A stretch of DNA of 53,879 nucleotides from an uncultured Marinobacterium sp. (GTDB lineage: Bacteria; Pseudomonadota; Gammaproteobacteria; Pseudomonadales; Balneatricaceae): assembly GCA_947501565.1 (NCBI GenBank), contig CANMWJ010000023.1, positions 1 through 53,879 on the forward strand, read 5' to 3'. Positions within the stretch are counted from its first letter, which is position 1, and each line of letters starts with the position of its first letter. The translations under genes were made by a program, and so were the position numbers. Shown here piece by piece: positions 1-8,915 of the stretch. Below the pieces are notes generated by a model, which saw nothing but the letters and a program-made list of their open reading frames with translations, was not told the origin of the DNA and searched no databases.

Positions 1-75
1 GCCCGTAGCTCAGCTGGATAGAGTACCTGGCTACGAACCAGGCGGTCAGAGGTTCGAATCCTCTCGGGCGCGCCA
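1..75 (+). tRNA. tRNA-Arg (anticodon ACG), 5' end cut by the window edge
   Basis: The D arm, the anticodon arm with loop CTACGAA (anticodon ACG), the T arm with TTCGAAT and an encoded 3' CCA are all visible. The 3' acceptor strand CGGGCGC needs a 5' partner GCGCCCG, but the window opens at its third base, so two bases are missing. The full gene would be 77 nt. It reads the CGN arginine codons CGU, CGC and CGA after A34-to-inosine editing, which is known for this tRNA. Confidence 0.97.
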
Positions 76-107
76 CTCCTCTTCTGTATTCCCCCGTACG
101 AACCCTT

Positions 108-113
108 TATAAT
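108..113 (+). promoter_or_regulatory. candidate -10 box for thiI
   Basis: A perfect TATAAT lies 42 bp before the thiI start, downstream of the tRNA. No good -35 lies 17 bp upstream (TGTATT), so this is either a weak sigma-70 promoter or a chance match. Confidence 0.4.
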
Positions 114-154
114 CGCACTTCATTTTTTCCTACTAGTTCGTTAGGCATTCATCG

Positions 155-1621
155 ATGAAGTTCATTGCGAAACTCTTTCCTGAGATCACCATTAAAAGTC
201 GCCCCGTCCGTAAGCGGATGATCCAGCGCCTGCAATCCAATCTGCACAATATCCTCAAGCGCACCAGTACCGACATCAAGGTGCAGGGGCATTGGGACAA
301 GGTTGAGGTGTCTCTGGAAGGTAATGATGCGCAGATGCGCGACCTGATCATTGATGTGATGTCGCGTACGCCTGGTGTGCAGTATTTCATCGAAGTGCAG
401 GAACACCCGCTGGGTGACTTTGATAACGTCTTTCAGCTGACTAAAGACGCCTATGCAGAGCAGCTGAAGGGCAAGACCTTCAAGGTGCGTGTGAAGCGCT
501 CTGGCAAGCATGAGTTTAAATCGCCTGAGCTGGAGCGTTATGTAGGTGGCGGCCTGCGTGAGCACACAGAGGCGGCTGGAGTAGACGTCCGAAACCCACA
601 GGTGTGGGTGGACCTGGAAGTGAAAGACCAGAAGCTGTTTATCGTGCGAGATACCTTCAAAGGTCTTGGCGGTTATCCTCTGGGGAGCCAGCAGGAGGTG
701 CTCTCACTTATCTCCGGTGGTTTCGACTCTATCGTGGCCAGCTACATGACCATGCGTCGCGGCTGTAAAACCCATTTCCTGTTCTTTAACCTCGGTGGTG
801 CTGCGCACGAGATCGGCGTGAAGCAGGTGGCGCTCTACCTGTGGCAGAAGTACGGCTCCTCCGCACGGGTGAAGTTCGTTACTGTGCCATTTGAGGAAGT
901 GGTCGGAGAGATTCTGCAGTCTGTGCATCACTCTCAGATGGGCGTGATTCTCAAGCGTATGATGATGCGCGCGGGCGAGAAGGTGGCTGCCAAGATGAAG
1001 ATCGATGCGCTGGTGACCGGTGAGAGTATTGCTCAGGTGTCCAGTCAGACCCTGCCGAATCTGGCGTTGATCGATTCTGTTACCGATACGCTGATCGTGC
1101 GTCCGCTGGTGGTTATGGACAAGCAGGATATTATCGATGTTGCGTCTCAGATCGGTACCTACGACTTTGCCAAGTCGATGCCGGAATATTGCGGCGTAAT
1201 CTCCGACCGTCCAACAACCCATGCTAAAGCTGATCGCATTCAAGAGGAGGAGGATAACTTCGACTTTGATGTGCTGGAAAAAGCGTTGGAGAGTGCGCAG
1301 ATTATCTCCATCGATCAGATCGTTGAGGACATTAACAGTCACGCCAAGGTTGAAGCGCTGAGTAAGGTGTCTGACAATCAGGTAATTATCGATATTCGAG
1401 CGCCCCATGAGCAGGAGAAGAAACCGCTTAACATGCCGGGCTGTGAAATCATGACCATCCCTTTCTATGCACTGGGGTCTAAAGCACCTGAGCTGTCTGC
1501 AGAGAAGGAGTACCTTTTGTACTGTGAGAAGGGCGTAATGAGCCAAATGCACGCTCAACAACTGCAGGATCAGGGTTATCAAAACGTTAAGGTATTTCGT
1601 CCTCAGGTAGACGCGGACTGA
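155..1621 (+). CDS. thiI: tRNA uracil 4-sulfurtransferase ThiI
   Basis: This cytoplasmic enzyme makes 4-thiouridine at position 8 of tRNAs and takes part in sulfur transfer for thiamine thiazole synthesis. The 488 residues match the long enterobacterial form of about 482. In order they hold an N-terminal ferredoxin-like plus THUMP region (about 1-165), a PP-loop ATP pyrophosphatase with SGGFDS at 187-192, Cys346 in EYCGVIS, and a C-terminal rhodanese domain with Cys457 in YCEKG. These two cysteines correspond to the disulfide and persulfide cysteines of the E. coli enzyme (known for the family), so full sulfurtransferase activity is expected. It stands alone between a tRNA gene and the oad operon and looks monocistronic. 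The ATG start gives the family N-terminus MKFIAKLFPEI. Confidence 0.97.
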   Translation: MKFIAKLFPEITIKSRPVRKRMIQRLQSNLHNILKRTSTDIKVQGHWDKVEVSLEGNDAQMRDLIIDVMSRTPGVQYFIEVQEHPLGDFDNVFQLTKDAYAEQLKGKTFKVRVKRSGKHEFKSPELERYVGGGLREHTEAAGVDVRNPQVWVDLEVKDQKLFIVRDTFKGLGGYPLGSQQEVLSLISGGFDSIVASYMTMRRGCKTHFLFFNLGGAAHEIGVKQVALYLWQKYGSSARVKFVTVPFEEVVGEILQSVHHSQMGVILKRMMMRAGEKVAAKMKIDALVTGESIAQVSSQTLPNLALIDSVTDTLIVRPLVVMDKQDIIDVASQIGTYDFAKSMPEYCGVISDRPTTHAKADRIQEEEDNFDFDVLEKALESAQIISIDQIVEDINSHAKVEALSKVSDNQVIIDIRAPHEQEKKPLNMPGCEIMTIPFYALGSKAPELSAEKEYLLYCEKGVMSQMHAQQLQDQGYQNVKVFRPQVDAD

Positions 1622-1668
1622 TAGCTTTCCCGTCCCTGAAGCTCGTTGCGGCAGGAATCAGGATCAAA

Positions 1669-1694
1669 AAATTATCGAAAATTGTCGATAATTT
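1669..1694. promoter_or_regulatory. perfect 10-bp inverted repeat upstream of oadG, candidate operator
   Basis: AAATTATCGA (1669-1678) and TCGATAATTT (1685-1694) form a perfect dyad around a 6-bp spacer. It lies about 180 bp before oadG, and a TAAAAT (1709-1714) that could serve as -10 follows closely. The dyad has no U-run, so it is not a terminator. Its AT-rich arms with a TCGA core are reminiscent of GntR-type operators, but that link is only inference. The rest of the 1622-1872 gap shows no gene. Confidence 0.5.
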
Positions 1695-1872
1695 GAGTCC
1701 TAATGGTCTAAAATGGCTCTCCCTTTGGTTGCCTGGACCTGCCTTTTCGGGTTTAATTGTGGTCCATTTGTAACCATTTTAGGCGCTGTTTGTAACACTG
1801 TAGTGGCTACAGTCCTGGCCAAAAGCCGTTACTTGCAGCGATGGGTTTCAACACTTAAAGGAGCACCCATAG

Positions 1873-2118
1873 ATGGATAACCTCGTCTCAGAAGGCATCA
1901 ACTTGATGATCTTCGGTATGGGATTCGTTGCTGTTTTCCTGACACTGCTGGTTCTTGCAGTAAATGTGATGACCAAAGTGCTCGCCAAAGTTGCACCTGA
2001 GCAGCCGCCTCAACCGGCTAAAGCTAAAGCTAAAGCAGCTCCTGCTGCTGCCGCAGGCAACAATGACGAGCTGATCGCAGTGATGACTGCTGCGGTTCAC
2101 AAATACCGTTCAAATTAA
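1873..2118 (+). CDS. oadG: oxaloacetate decarboxylase, gamma chain
   Basis: This is the small membrane subunit that holds the alpha and beta subunits of the Na+-pumping decarboxylase together. The 81 residues contain one transmembrane helix near the N-terminus (about 11-35), then a flexible Pro/Ala/Lys-rich linker (about 43-62), then a short cytosolic tail. This matches the layout and size of known OadG proteins. Sequence alone would be weak evidence for so small a protein, but oadA and oadB follow directly in the standard GAB order. The AAAGGAG Shine-Dalgarno sequence upstream of the ATG is strong. Confidence 0.93.
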   Translation: MDNLVSEGINLMIFGMGFVAVFLTLLVLAVNVMTKVLAKVAPEQPPQPAKAKAKAAPAAAAGNNDELIAVMTAAVHKYRSN

Positions 2119-2173
2119 TAAGAACGGCTTAATAAAAGAATAACCTGCATTAATCGACAGAAGGCCATTACCC

Positions 2174-3955
2174 ATGTCCGACGCAAAGAAACCTCTTGGC
2201 ATTACCGATGTAGTACTCCGTGACGCCCATCAGTCTCTGTTTGCTACTCGTATGCGAGTTGAAGACATGCTGCCGATCGCGGAAAAACTGGATAAAGTAG
2301 GCTACTGGTCCCTCGAAAGCTGGGGCGGTGCGACTTTCGACTCCTGCATCCGTTTTATCGGTGAAGACCCTTGGGAGCGTATTCGTCTGCTGAAACAGGC
2401 GATGCCAAACACTAAACAGCAGATGCTGCTGCGTGGTCAGAACCTGCTGGGTTACCGTCACTACGCTGATGACGTTGTAAACAAGTTCTGTGAACGTGCT
2501 GCAACTAACGGTGTTGACGTATTCCGTATCTTCGACGCAATGAACGATCCGCGTAACCTGGAAACAGCGATCAAAGCTGTAAAAGGTACCGGCAAGCACG
2601 CTCAGGGTACTATCTCTTACACCAAGAGCCCTGTGCACACTAATGACACCTGGGTTGCCTACGCGAAGACCCTGGAAGATATGGGTGCTGACTCCATCGT
2701 AATCAAGGATATGTCCGGTATCCTGACCCCATACGATGGCTTCGATCTGATCTCCCGTCTGAAAGCTCAAACCGACCTGGAAGTTCAGCTGCACGCGCAC
2801 GCGACCTCCGGTCTGTCTGACATGACTATCCTGAAAGCGGTAGAAGCGGGTATCGACCGTGTTGATACTGCAATCTCCTCCATGTCCATGACGTACGGCC
2901 ACACTGCAACTGAATCTGTTGTAGCTGCTCTGGCGGGTACTGACCGCGACACTGGTCTGGATCTGCTGGCTCTGGAAGAGATCGCTGCTTACTTCCGTGA
3001 CGTACGTAAGAAATACGCTAAGTTTGAAGGTTCTCTGCGTGGTACAGACTCCCGTATCCTGGTTGCACAGGTACCGGGCGGCATGCTGACCAACATGGAA
3101 AACCAGCTGCGTGAGCAGAACGCTTCCGATAAGTTTGACGATGTACTGGCTGAGATCCCACGTGTTCGTGAAGATCTGGGTATGATCCCGCTGGTAACTC
3201 CGACTTCCCAGATTGTTGGTACCCAGGCGGTAATCAACGTTCTGATGGGCGAGCGTTACAAAACTATCTCCAAAGAAGTTCAGGGTGTTCTGAAAGGCGA
3301 ATACGGTGCGGCTCCTGCGCCATATAACGCTGAATTGCAGGCACGCGTTCTGGATGGTGGTGAAGCGATCACCTGTCGCCCAGCTGACCTGCTGGAACCA
3401 GAACTGGACAAACTGGTAGGCGAACTGAAAGGTCTGGCATCTGAGAAAGGTATCAGCCTGACTACCGGCGAGAACGAAATCGACGACGTTCTGACTTACG
3501 CTCTGTTCCCGCAGGTAGGTCTGAAATTCCTTGAAAACCGCGGTAACCCTGACGCATTTGAACCGGCACCGACACTAGAGGACGCACAAGCAATGGCTGC
3601 ACCTAAGAAATCCGGCCCAGAAGTTTACACTATCACCGTTAACGGTCAGAACTACGTAGTACAGGTTGCAGAGGGTGGTGACATCACCGCTGTTGCTCCT
3701 GCTGCTGCACCAGCTGCGGCGCCTGCTGCTCCTGTTGGCGAAGCTGAATCTGTTCCTGCACCACTGGCAGGTAACATCTGGAAAGTCGAAGTTGCTGCTG
3801 GTCAGGCAGTACAGGAAGGCGACGTACTGGTGATTCTGGAAGCGATGAAGATGGAAACTGAAGTACGTGCGGCTCGCGCTGGTACCGTAGCTTCTGTTGA
3901 CGTTAAAGAAGGTGACGCTGTACAGGTTGGCGATAGCCTGCTGTCTCTGGCGTAA
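2174..3955 (+). CDS. oadA: oxaloacetate decarboxylase, alpha chain (biotin carrier)
   Basis: This cytosolic subunit transfers the carboxyl group of oxaloacetate to biotin and gives pyruvate. Its 593 residues match the usual OadA length. The N-terminal carboxyltransferase barrel carries [15 protein letters not shown] near residue 12, IKDMSG and HAHATSG (metal and substrate site). A conserved PYC/OadA middle domain follows, then an Ala/Pro-rich linker (about 510-530) and a biotinyl domain with EAMKMETE, where Lys559 is the biotin attachment site. Codon use is strongly biased, as in highly expressed genes. The gene lies 55 bp after oadG and 11 bp before oadB, so one operon is likely. Confidence 0.97.
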   Translation: MSDAKKPLGITDVVLRDAHQSLFATRMRVEDMLPIAEKLDKVGYWSLESWGGATFDSCIRFIGEDPWERIRLLKQAMPNTKQQMLLRGQNLLGYRHYADDVVNKFCERAATNGVDVFRIFDAMNDPRNLETAIKAVKGTGKHAQGTISYTKSPVHTNDTWVAYAKTLEDMGADSIVIKDMSGILTPYDGFDLISRLKAQTDLEVQLHAHATSGLSDMTILKAVEAGIDRVDTAISSMSMTYGHTATESVVAALAGTDRDTGLDLLALEEIAAYFRDVRKKYAKFEGSLRGTDSRILVAQVPGGMLTNMENQLREQNASDKFDDVLAEIPRVREDLGMIPLVTPTSQIVGTQAVINVLMGERYKTISKEVQGVLKGEYGAAPAPYNAELQARVLDGGEAITCRPADLLEPELDKLVGELKGLASEKGISLTTGENEIDDVLTYALFPQVGLKFLENRGNPDAFEPAPTLEDAQAMAAPKKSGPEVYTITVNGQNYVVQVAEGGDITAVAPAAAPAAAPAAPVGEAESVPAPLAGNIWKVEVAAGQAVQEGDVLVILEAMKMETEVRAARAGTVASVDVKEGDAVQVGDSLLSLA

Positions 3956-3966
3956 GGTAGTCCTCG

Positions 3967-5268
3967 ATGGAAAAGTTAATCGAACTGTTTCTTGCCTCTG
4001 GTGCCTATAACATCACTGGCGGTCAGGTCGTAATGATTTTTGTTGGCCTGTTACTTCTGTACCTGGCGATCAAAAAGAATTTCGAACCGCTGCTGCTGGT
4101 GCCAATCGGTTTCGGTGGCATTATGGCAAACATTCCGGAAGCAGGTCTGGCGTACACGGCAGTAGAAAATGCCGTGCACTTCGCTGTGCCGGAAGTGATG
4201 AATGGTCTGGCGGCTGCGCTGAATATTACCAGCACAGATCCGCACGACATTCTGCATGCATATCACGGTGCCTCTGCTGCTGAGTACCAGGCTGCAGTAA
4301 ATGTTGCGCTCGATGGTGGTTATGCCAACGGTATGCTGTACAACTTCTACAGCGTGGCAATTGGCTCTACCGCTGCACCTCTGCTGATCTTCATGGGTGT
4401 AGGTGCGATGACCGACTTCGGTCCGCTGCTGGCTAACCCGCGTACGCTGTTCCTGGGTGCTGCTGCTCAGTTTGGTATCTTTGCTACCGTACTGGGTGCT
4501 GTTGGCTTAAGCGCTCTGGGTGTTTTCGATTTTAATATCCAGGAAGCGGCTGCAATCGGTATCATCGGTGGTGCTGACGGCCCGACTGCGATCTACGTAA
4601 CCAGCCTGCTGGCACCTCATCTGTTGGGTGCGATTGCAGTAGCGGCGTACTCTTACATGGCGCTGGTTCCTCTGATTCAGCCGCCAATTATGCGTGCGCT
4701 GACTACAGACGCTGAGCGTAAGATTGCGATGAGCCAGCTGCGTCACGTATCCAAGATCGAAAAGATCATGTTCCCAATCGTGCTGTTGATTCTGGTTGCT
4801 CTGCTGCTGCCAGACGCTGCTCCACTGCTGGGTATGTTCTGCTTCGGTAACCTGATGCGTGAGTGTGGTGTGGTAGATCGTCTGAGCGATACTGCACAGA
4901 ATGCGCTGATCAACATCGTGACCATCTTCCTGGGTCTGTCTGTTGGTTCCAAGCTGTCTGCGGACAAGTTCCTGGACCTGCAGACTCTGGGTATCATGGC
5001 GCTGGGTATCGTAGCATTCTGTATCGGTACTGCATGTGGCGTCCTGATGGCGAAGCTGATGAATAAGATGATGGGTGGCAACGCCATTAACCCATTGATT
5101 GGTTCGGCTGGTGTATCCGCGGTACCTATGGCAGCACGTGTATCCAACAAGCTGGGTCTGGAGTACAACTCTCAGAACTTCCTGTTGATGCATGCGATGG
5201 GTCCAAACGTAGCGGGTGTAATCGGTTCTGCTATCGCTGCAGGTGTGATGATCAAGTTCGTAAGCTGA
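3967..5268 (+). CDS. oadB: oxaloacetate decarboxylase, beta chain (Na+ pump)
   Basis: This integral membrane subunit decarboxylates carboxybiotin and couples the reaction to export of Na+. At 433 residues with many hydrophobic segments it matches the family. The signature [13 protein letters not shown] is present, with Asp204 at the position of the essential ion-binding aspartate of the Klebsiella enzyme. [17 protein letters not shown] and the C-terminal [18 protein letters not shown] are also family hallmarks. It is the last gene of oadGAB and is followed by a strong intrinsic terminator. The operon suggests an organism that uses a sodium cycle and ferments or disposes of citrate- or oxaloacetate-derived carbon. 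Confidence 0.97.
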   Translation: MEKLIELFLASGAYNITGGQVVMIFVGLLLLYLAIKKNFEPLLLVPIGFGGIMANIPEAGLAYTAVENAVHFAVPEVMNGLAAALNITSTDPHDILHAYHGASAAEYQAAVNVALDGGYANGMLYNFYSVAIGSTAAPLLIFMGVGAMTDFGPLLANPRTLFLGAAAQFGIFATVLGAVGLSALGVFDFNIQEAAAIGIIGGADGPTAIYVTSLLAPHLLGAIAVAAYSYMALVPLIQPPIMRALTTDAERKIAMSQLRHVSKIEKIMFPIVLLILVALLLPDAAPLLGMFCFGNLMRECGVVDRLSDTAQNALINIVTIFLGLSVGSKLSADKFLDLQTLGIMALGIVAFCIGTACGVLMAKLMNKMMGGNAINPLIGSAGVSAVPMAARVSNKLGLEYNSQNFLLMHAMGPNVAGVIGSAIAAGVMIKFVS

Positions 5269-5291
5269 TCGCACACAGACCTAAAGTCAAA

Positions 5292-5316
5292 AAGCCACCT
5301 TCGGGTGGCTTTTTTG
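5292..5316 (+). terminator. intrinsic terminator of oadGAB
   Basis: An 8-bp stem, AAGCCACC with GGTGGCTT, is closed by a stable TTCG tetraloop and runs into a T tract. It lies 24 bp after the oadB stop. Confidence 0.95.
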
Positions 5317-5350
5317 TGCCTGAGGTTTGGCTTGAGGAGGCCTGGGCATG

Positions 5351-5374
5351 AAAAAGGCGCCATCAGGCGCCTTT
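5351..5374 (-). terminator. intrinsic terminator of the histone-deacetylase-family gene
   Basis: The stem AAAGGCGCC / GGCGCCTTT has an ATCA loop. Read on the minus strand it ends in TTTTT, 23 bp beyond the stop of the leftward gene, so it most likely ends that transcript. It sits back to back with the oad terminator. Confidence 0.88.
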
Positions 5375-5396
5375 ATCTGTTCAGCTGATTACTGGT

Positions 5397-6320
5397 TTAG
5401 TGCCCAGTCAGGACTTCCAGATGTGCCTGTACACTGAATGCCAGTGACACCGGGTTGTAGCCACCCTCTAGCATGGAAACGATGCGGCCTTGTGAATAAG
5501 TGCGGGCGCTATCGACCAGCATCTGAGTTACCCAGCGATAGTCATCCTCTTTGAGTTTGATATCTGCCATCGGGTCCTCTTCATGTGCGTCAAACCCGGC
5601 AGAGATAAAGATCATATCCGGCTTGTGTGCCTGTATGGCTGGTAACCACTGACCTTCGATGAGGTTGCGGAAGACAAGACCGTCGCTGTGCGCATCCATC
5701 GGGCTGTTTACGATGTTATCGCGTGCAATCTGGCTATAACGTTCTGGATAGAACGGATGCTGGAAGCTTGAGCAAACCAAAACTTCAGGGCGATCTTTAA
5801 AGATATCCACAGTACCGTTGCCGTGATGTACGTCGAAATCAAAGATCGCGACGCGTTCGATACCTGGCTGTTGCAGGGCATGCAGTGCGGCGATAGCAAC
5901 GTTGTTGTAAAAGCAGAAGCCCATCGGGATATTGTGTTCGGCGTGGTGGCCGGGTGGGCGTACCGCGCAAAATGCATTATCGGCGTTACCGCTCAATACA
6001 CGGTTAACTGCAAGGATGCCTGAGCCTGCTGCCAGGCTGGCAGCGTGGAGAGAGTCGGGGCATAACGCCGTGTCTTCATCGGCATAGTAGATGCCGCTTT
6101 CCGGTAACTTCATCTCCAGTCTTTTCTGATGCAGTTCGGCATGTGCCAGCTGAATCTGTTCCGGAGTGACATGCACCGATTCCAGCTGGTTCATTTCCTG
6201 AATCAAGCCGGTTTTCTCGAGTACTTTGCGAATAGCTACAAGGCGAATAGGGGCCTCCGGATGTTCCGGACCCATATTGTGTAGCCCACAATCCTGGTGG
6301 GAGATAAATGCAGTTGTCAT
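5397..6320 (-). CDS. histone deacetylase family protein (zinc amidohydrolase)
   Basis: This is a class II HDAC / acetylpolyamine amidohydrolase superfamily enzyme of 307 residues, which is typical of bacterial members. Visible catalytic features are PPGHHAE with His125-His126, DFDVHHGNGT with metal ligands Asp163 and His165, SAGFDAH with the third metal ligand Asp244, and the late EGGY tyrosine. These fix the fold and a Zn-dependent deacylase mechanism. The substrate, whether an acetylated small molecule, polyamine or protein, cannot be read from the sequence. The gene is transcribed alone, ends at its own terminator, and has a TTTCTTT/AAAGAAA palindrome just upstream. Confidence 0.93.
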   Translation of the reverse strand: MTTAFISHQDCGLHNMGPEHPEAPIRLVAIRKVLEKTGLIQEMNQLESVHVTPEQIQLAHAELHQKRLEMKLPESGIYYADEDTALCPDSLHAASLAAGSGILAVNRVLSGNADNAFCAVRPPGHHAEHNIPMGFCFYNNVAIAALHALQQPGIERVAIFDFDVHHGNGTVDIFKDRPEVLVCSSFQHPFYPERYSQIARDNIVNSPMDAHSDGLVFRNLIEGQWLPAIQAHKPDMIFISAGFDAHEEDPMADIKLKEDDYRWVTQMLVDSARTYSQGRIVSMLEGGYNPVSLAFSVQAHLEVLTGH

Positions 6321-6338
6321 AGTACACGCTTGGTTGTT

Positions 6339-6358
6339 TTTCTTTCAGTTTAAAGAAA
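6339..6358. promoter_or_regulatory. palindrome in the divergent gap upstream of the HDAC-family gene
   Basis: TTTCTTT and AAAGAAA are exact reverse complements around the 6-bp spacer CAGTTT, about 18 bp from the HDAC-family start. This could be a repressor operator or a chance AT-rich dyad. Confidence 0.3.
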
Positions 6359-6491
6359 TTGTGCGGCTAATGGTGTAGGCAAATTGTATTAATTTATGTG
6401 ATAGCGGATGGGGCTGTGCTTTTCTTGATCTGAATCATTAGTGACCAGTCCCTTAGCCGTTAGCATAGGTTCCACAGCATAGAACTGTCTT

Positions 6492-6531
6492 AGCACCTTG
6501 CGTTTCACCCTACGTACGGTGCTTTTTTTTT
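6492..6531 (+). terminator. strong intrinsic terminator ending an unassigned transcript
   Basis: AGCACC (6492-6497) pairs with GGTGCT (6518-6523). After one mismatch, TGCGT pairs with ACGTA inside the stem, and eight T residues follow. No plus-strand gene precedes it: the upstream gene is on the minus strand. It therefore ends either a small RNA made from 6321-6490 or an attenuated leader of the next gene. It also argues against placing the next protein's start at 6498. Confidence 0.82.
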
Positions 6532-6602
6532 ATAAGCTGTTAAACTTTTTCCTGTGCCACCAACGACTTATACAACCGTTGGGGCGTTTAAGCCGAAAGG
6601 TT

Positions 6603-8222
6603 ATGGGGCAGGGTGTGGCAGCAGTCGACTATTCAGATAAACGAGTGTTACTAGTAGATAGTAGCGGCAATATGCGCGCTGCCATCTTCTATATGCTACG
6701 TTCCATGGGTGTGTCCAACATCCGGGCAACCACCGTAAGCTCCCGTGTACTCAACGAAATCGCCGATGGTGATTATGACATCATCCTTCTGGGTCATAAC
6801 GTCAGCGATGCTATAGCTGGCATTCAGCTCCTTGAGGAAGCACGTTACCGCGGTTACATGAAACCCAGTGCCAGCTGGGTGTTTATGACCAGTGATGCTT
6901 CTCAAGAGACGGTGCTGCACGCGATAGACAGCCAGCCTGACGTTCTGATCACTAAGCCCTTTACTGTAGATGAGTTGAAATCGCGCCTGGATATGTTGAT
7001 GAAACGGCGTGGCGCATTCAAATCGGTCGACGCTGCATTGGAGATCGGTGATAAGGAAGGGGCTGTTCGTATCTGTTTAACCCAGTTTCCTCCTGACAAT
7101 CGTAATTACGACGAAGCTGTCATGCTTGCCTGCAAGTTGCTGGTTGAAATGAAACGTTTTGAGCAGGTGCTGCAGTTGGCTGAAGGGCTTTATTGGCGCA
7201 CCCGTGATAAAGAGGCTGGTTTACATTGGGCGGAAGCACTGATTGCGAAGGACCGGATCTCCGAGGCGAAAGACCTTCTGCAGCAGATTATTGAAGTGAA
7301 CCCGCTCTATATCGCGGCTTACGATCTGCTCGCTCAGGCTCATGAGCGGGAGGGGGAGGTCGATGCTGCACGCGAGATTGTGCAGGTGGCCACTGACAAG
7401 TCGCCGTTGGGCATCCCGCGTCAGATGGAGTTGGGGCGACTGGCAACAGAAACCAAGCACCTCGAAGTGGCGCAGGGGGCTTATAAGCGTTCAATTTCAC
7501 TTGGCCATAAGAGCTGCTACCGATCACCTGAGCCCTATCTGCGGCTGGCCAATGTCCACCGACTGGAAGTCGATCCTGAAGACTCTAAGGCCGCGTTTGA
7601 GCATGAGCGGCAGTTTGAAGAGCTTCTATCGCTGGCGGTTACACAGTTCAAGGATGAGCCCGCGCTCAAGGTGCGCGCTGCATTGCTAAAAAGCGAGATG
7701 GCGGAGACGCTTGAGCGCCCGGATGACGCCAAAAAATATTTTCGTGAAGCGAAGAGAGAAAATGCGGCTCTTGCTGAACCGCTAGCTCTGGAAGCAGAAA
7801 AGGCAGTGTTCAGTGGCAACCCGACAGCCTCTAAAGTGGTTAAAGCGAAACCTGAAACTAAGCCTGCCGTAGAAGGGGCTAAGCGCGATCTGGAGATGAG
7901 TGCCAAGGTCAATCGTCAGGGCGTGAAACACTACAGCAATGGCCGACTTTCCCAGGCGCTGCGACACTTTGGTTTGGCGCTGGAATACGATTATGCCAAT
8001 ATCCAGGCGTTGCTTAATCTCGCGCAGATGTATCTGGAGCTGGCCCGTGATGATGAAGGAAAGCGTGAAGATCGATTAAGAATGTTTGATCGAAACATTC
8101 ATCTGGCGGTTAAGCTAAAAGCGGGGGCCGAGGAGAAGCGTAAGCTGCAGTCCCTGTTGGCGATGCGTAAGCGGCCTCTGGAAGAGTTGCCGGAAGGCCC
8201 TCTGGGCGGGTTGCTTAGGTAA
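6603..8222 (+). CDS. degenerate receiver domain fused to TPR-like repeats
   Basis: The N-terminal 125 residues have the fold pattern of a response-regulator receiver, with RVLLVDSS, MTSDAS and LITKPF (Lys118). The phosphoacceptor position is Gly64 in ILLGHN and the acidic pair is reduced to Asp19-Ser20, so normal phosphorylation is unlikely. The rest (about 130-539) is helical, with TPR-like repeats such as MELGRLATETKHLEVAQGAY and a clear terminal repeat around YSNGRLSQALRHFGLALEYD. A Lys/Glu/Pro-rich linker splits the repeats near 415-435. There is no DNA-binding or enzymatic output domain, so a scaffold or adaptor role is inferred. The ORF runs in frame from 6498, but a terminator lies in that part. 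ATG 6603 with an upstream AAAGG is preferred. Confidence 0.8.
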   Translation: MGQGVAAVDYSDKRVLLVDSSGNMRAAIFYMLRSMGVSNIRATTVSSRVLNEIADGDYDIILLGHNVSDAIAGIQLLEEARYRGYMKPSASWVFMTSDASQETVLHAIDSQPDVLITKPFTVDELKSRLDMLMKRRGAFKSVDAALEIGDKEGAVRICLTQFPPDNRNYDEAVMLACKLLVEMKRFEQVLQLAEGLYWRTRDKEAGLHWAEALIAKDRISEAKDLLQQIIEVNPLYIAAYDLLAQAHEREGEVDAAREIVQVATDKSPLGIPRQMELGRLATETKHLEVAQGAYKRSISLGHKSCYRSPEPYLRLANVHRLEVDPEDSKAAFEHERQFEELLSLAVTQFKDEPALKVRAALLKSEMAETLERPDDAKKYFREAKRENAALAEPLALEAEKAVFSGNPTASKVVKAKPETKPAVEGAKRDLEMSAKVNRQGVKHYSNGRLSQALRHFGLALEYDYANIQALLNLAQMYLELARDDEGKREDRLRMFDRNIHLAVKLKAGAEEKRKLQSLLAMRKRPLEELPEGPLGGLLR

Positions 8223-8244
8223 CTTCCGTACTTGCTGAGGTAAA

Positions 8245-8321
8245 TGGCGTCCCAGAGAGGATTCGAACCCCTGGCCTGTCCCTTAGGAGGGGACCGCTCT
8301 ATCCACCTGAGCTACTGGGAC
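8245..8321 (-). tRNA. tRNA-Arg (anticodon CCT)
   Basis: On the minus strand, acceptor GTCCCAG pairs with CTGGGAC. The anticodon stem GTCCC/GGGAC encloses the loop CTCCTAA (anticodon CCT, reading AGG). The T arm with TTCGAAT and an encoded CCA are present. Length is 77 nt. It lies about 90 bp downstream of flgN on the same strand. No integrase or duplicated 3' end is nearby, so there is no sign of use as an attachment site. Confidence 0.97.
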
Positions 8322-8414
8322 GCAAATGCAGCGAAGAATAGTCTGGCGCAGCCTGACTTAATTCGGAAACGGATTCTACCCTGTCGTGCAGGGCGCGTCA
8401 TCCATCGTGTGGGT

Positions 8415-8900
8415 TTATGCTTTGCCTAAACGGCTTTGGGCGCGGTAGTGCCCGGCGGAGCCTTTCTGATTGTAAAGTCGGTCCTTTGACTGGCGGCCGC
8501 TCATAATAGATAGCAGCTGCTCCACATTCTTGAGGTTACGGTTGGCGACCTGATTATTAATCTGATTGGCAGATTGCAGGGACTCAAGTTTATCCTGAAT
8601 CTTTTGCCAGGATGATAGCAGTACCGGCTGTGCTGCGGGGGAGGCTTGGTTGATCAACTGTTGTACGCCTGCGTCACTGGCTTCCAGGCCTAAGCGTTCC
8701 AGAAGCTCAACGCGCTGTCGATTCAGTTCGAGATATTGCCCGATCAGAGTCTGTTTCTTTTCAGAGAGTTCCTGGATCTGCTCCAGCTCGCGTTGGCTTA
8801 GTGCCTCGCGTTCACTGGATAGCAGGTTTTCCAGTTGCTCTAAAACAGCAATGCCCTGCGTAAGCTGGGCATTGAAGTGTTGCAGGTCTTCGGGTTTCAT
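8415..8900 (-). CDS. flgN: flagellar export chaperone FlgN
   Basis: This cytoplasmic chaperone keeps the hook-junction proteins FlgK and FlgL export-ready. The 161 residues are almost wholly helical with heptad-like Leu/Glu/Gln patterning (about 5-70), typical of FlgN, and end in a basic tail. The sequence is not strongly conserved in this family, so the call also rests on its place directly after flgM (15-bp gap), the common flgMN arrangement. It is co-transcribed with flgM from the sigma-28 promoter at 9264-9290. Confidence 0.9.
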   Translation of the reverse strand: MKPEDLQHFNAQLTQGIAVLEQLENLLSSEREALSQRELEQIQELSEKKQTLIGQYLELNRQRVELLERLGLEASDAGVQQLINQASPAAQPVLLSSWQKIQDKLESLQSANQINNQVANRNLKNVEQLLSIMSGRQSKDRLYNQKGSAGHYRAQSRLGKA

Positions 8901-8915
8901 ATCTCGGTATCTGGC

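Noticed and set aside
4507-5274. 255-codon antisense frame over oadB, and a similar one at 704-1582 over thiI
   Set aside because: oadB and thiI are certain genes on the other strand. The antisense products are rich in His, Gln and Arg and match nothing recognisable.
6498-6602. N-terminal extension of the receiver-TPR protein from 6498
   Set aside because: This part contains a strong intrinsic terminator hairpin with a T tract, and its translation (Phe/Leu-rich) does not resemble a receiver N-terminus.
8245-8321. tRNA-Arg(CCT) as the attachment site of a mobile element
   Set aside because: No integrase, no duplicated tRNA 3' end and no foreign genes lie beside it; ordinary flagellar genes flank it.
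8244-8429. 61-codon plus-strand frame
   Set aside because: It lies over the minus-strand tRNA-Arg(CCT) gene, and its peptide is the common false hit produced by tRNA sequence.
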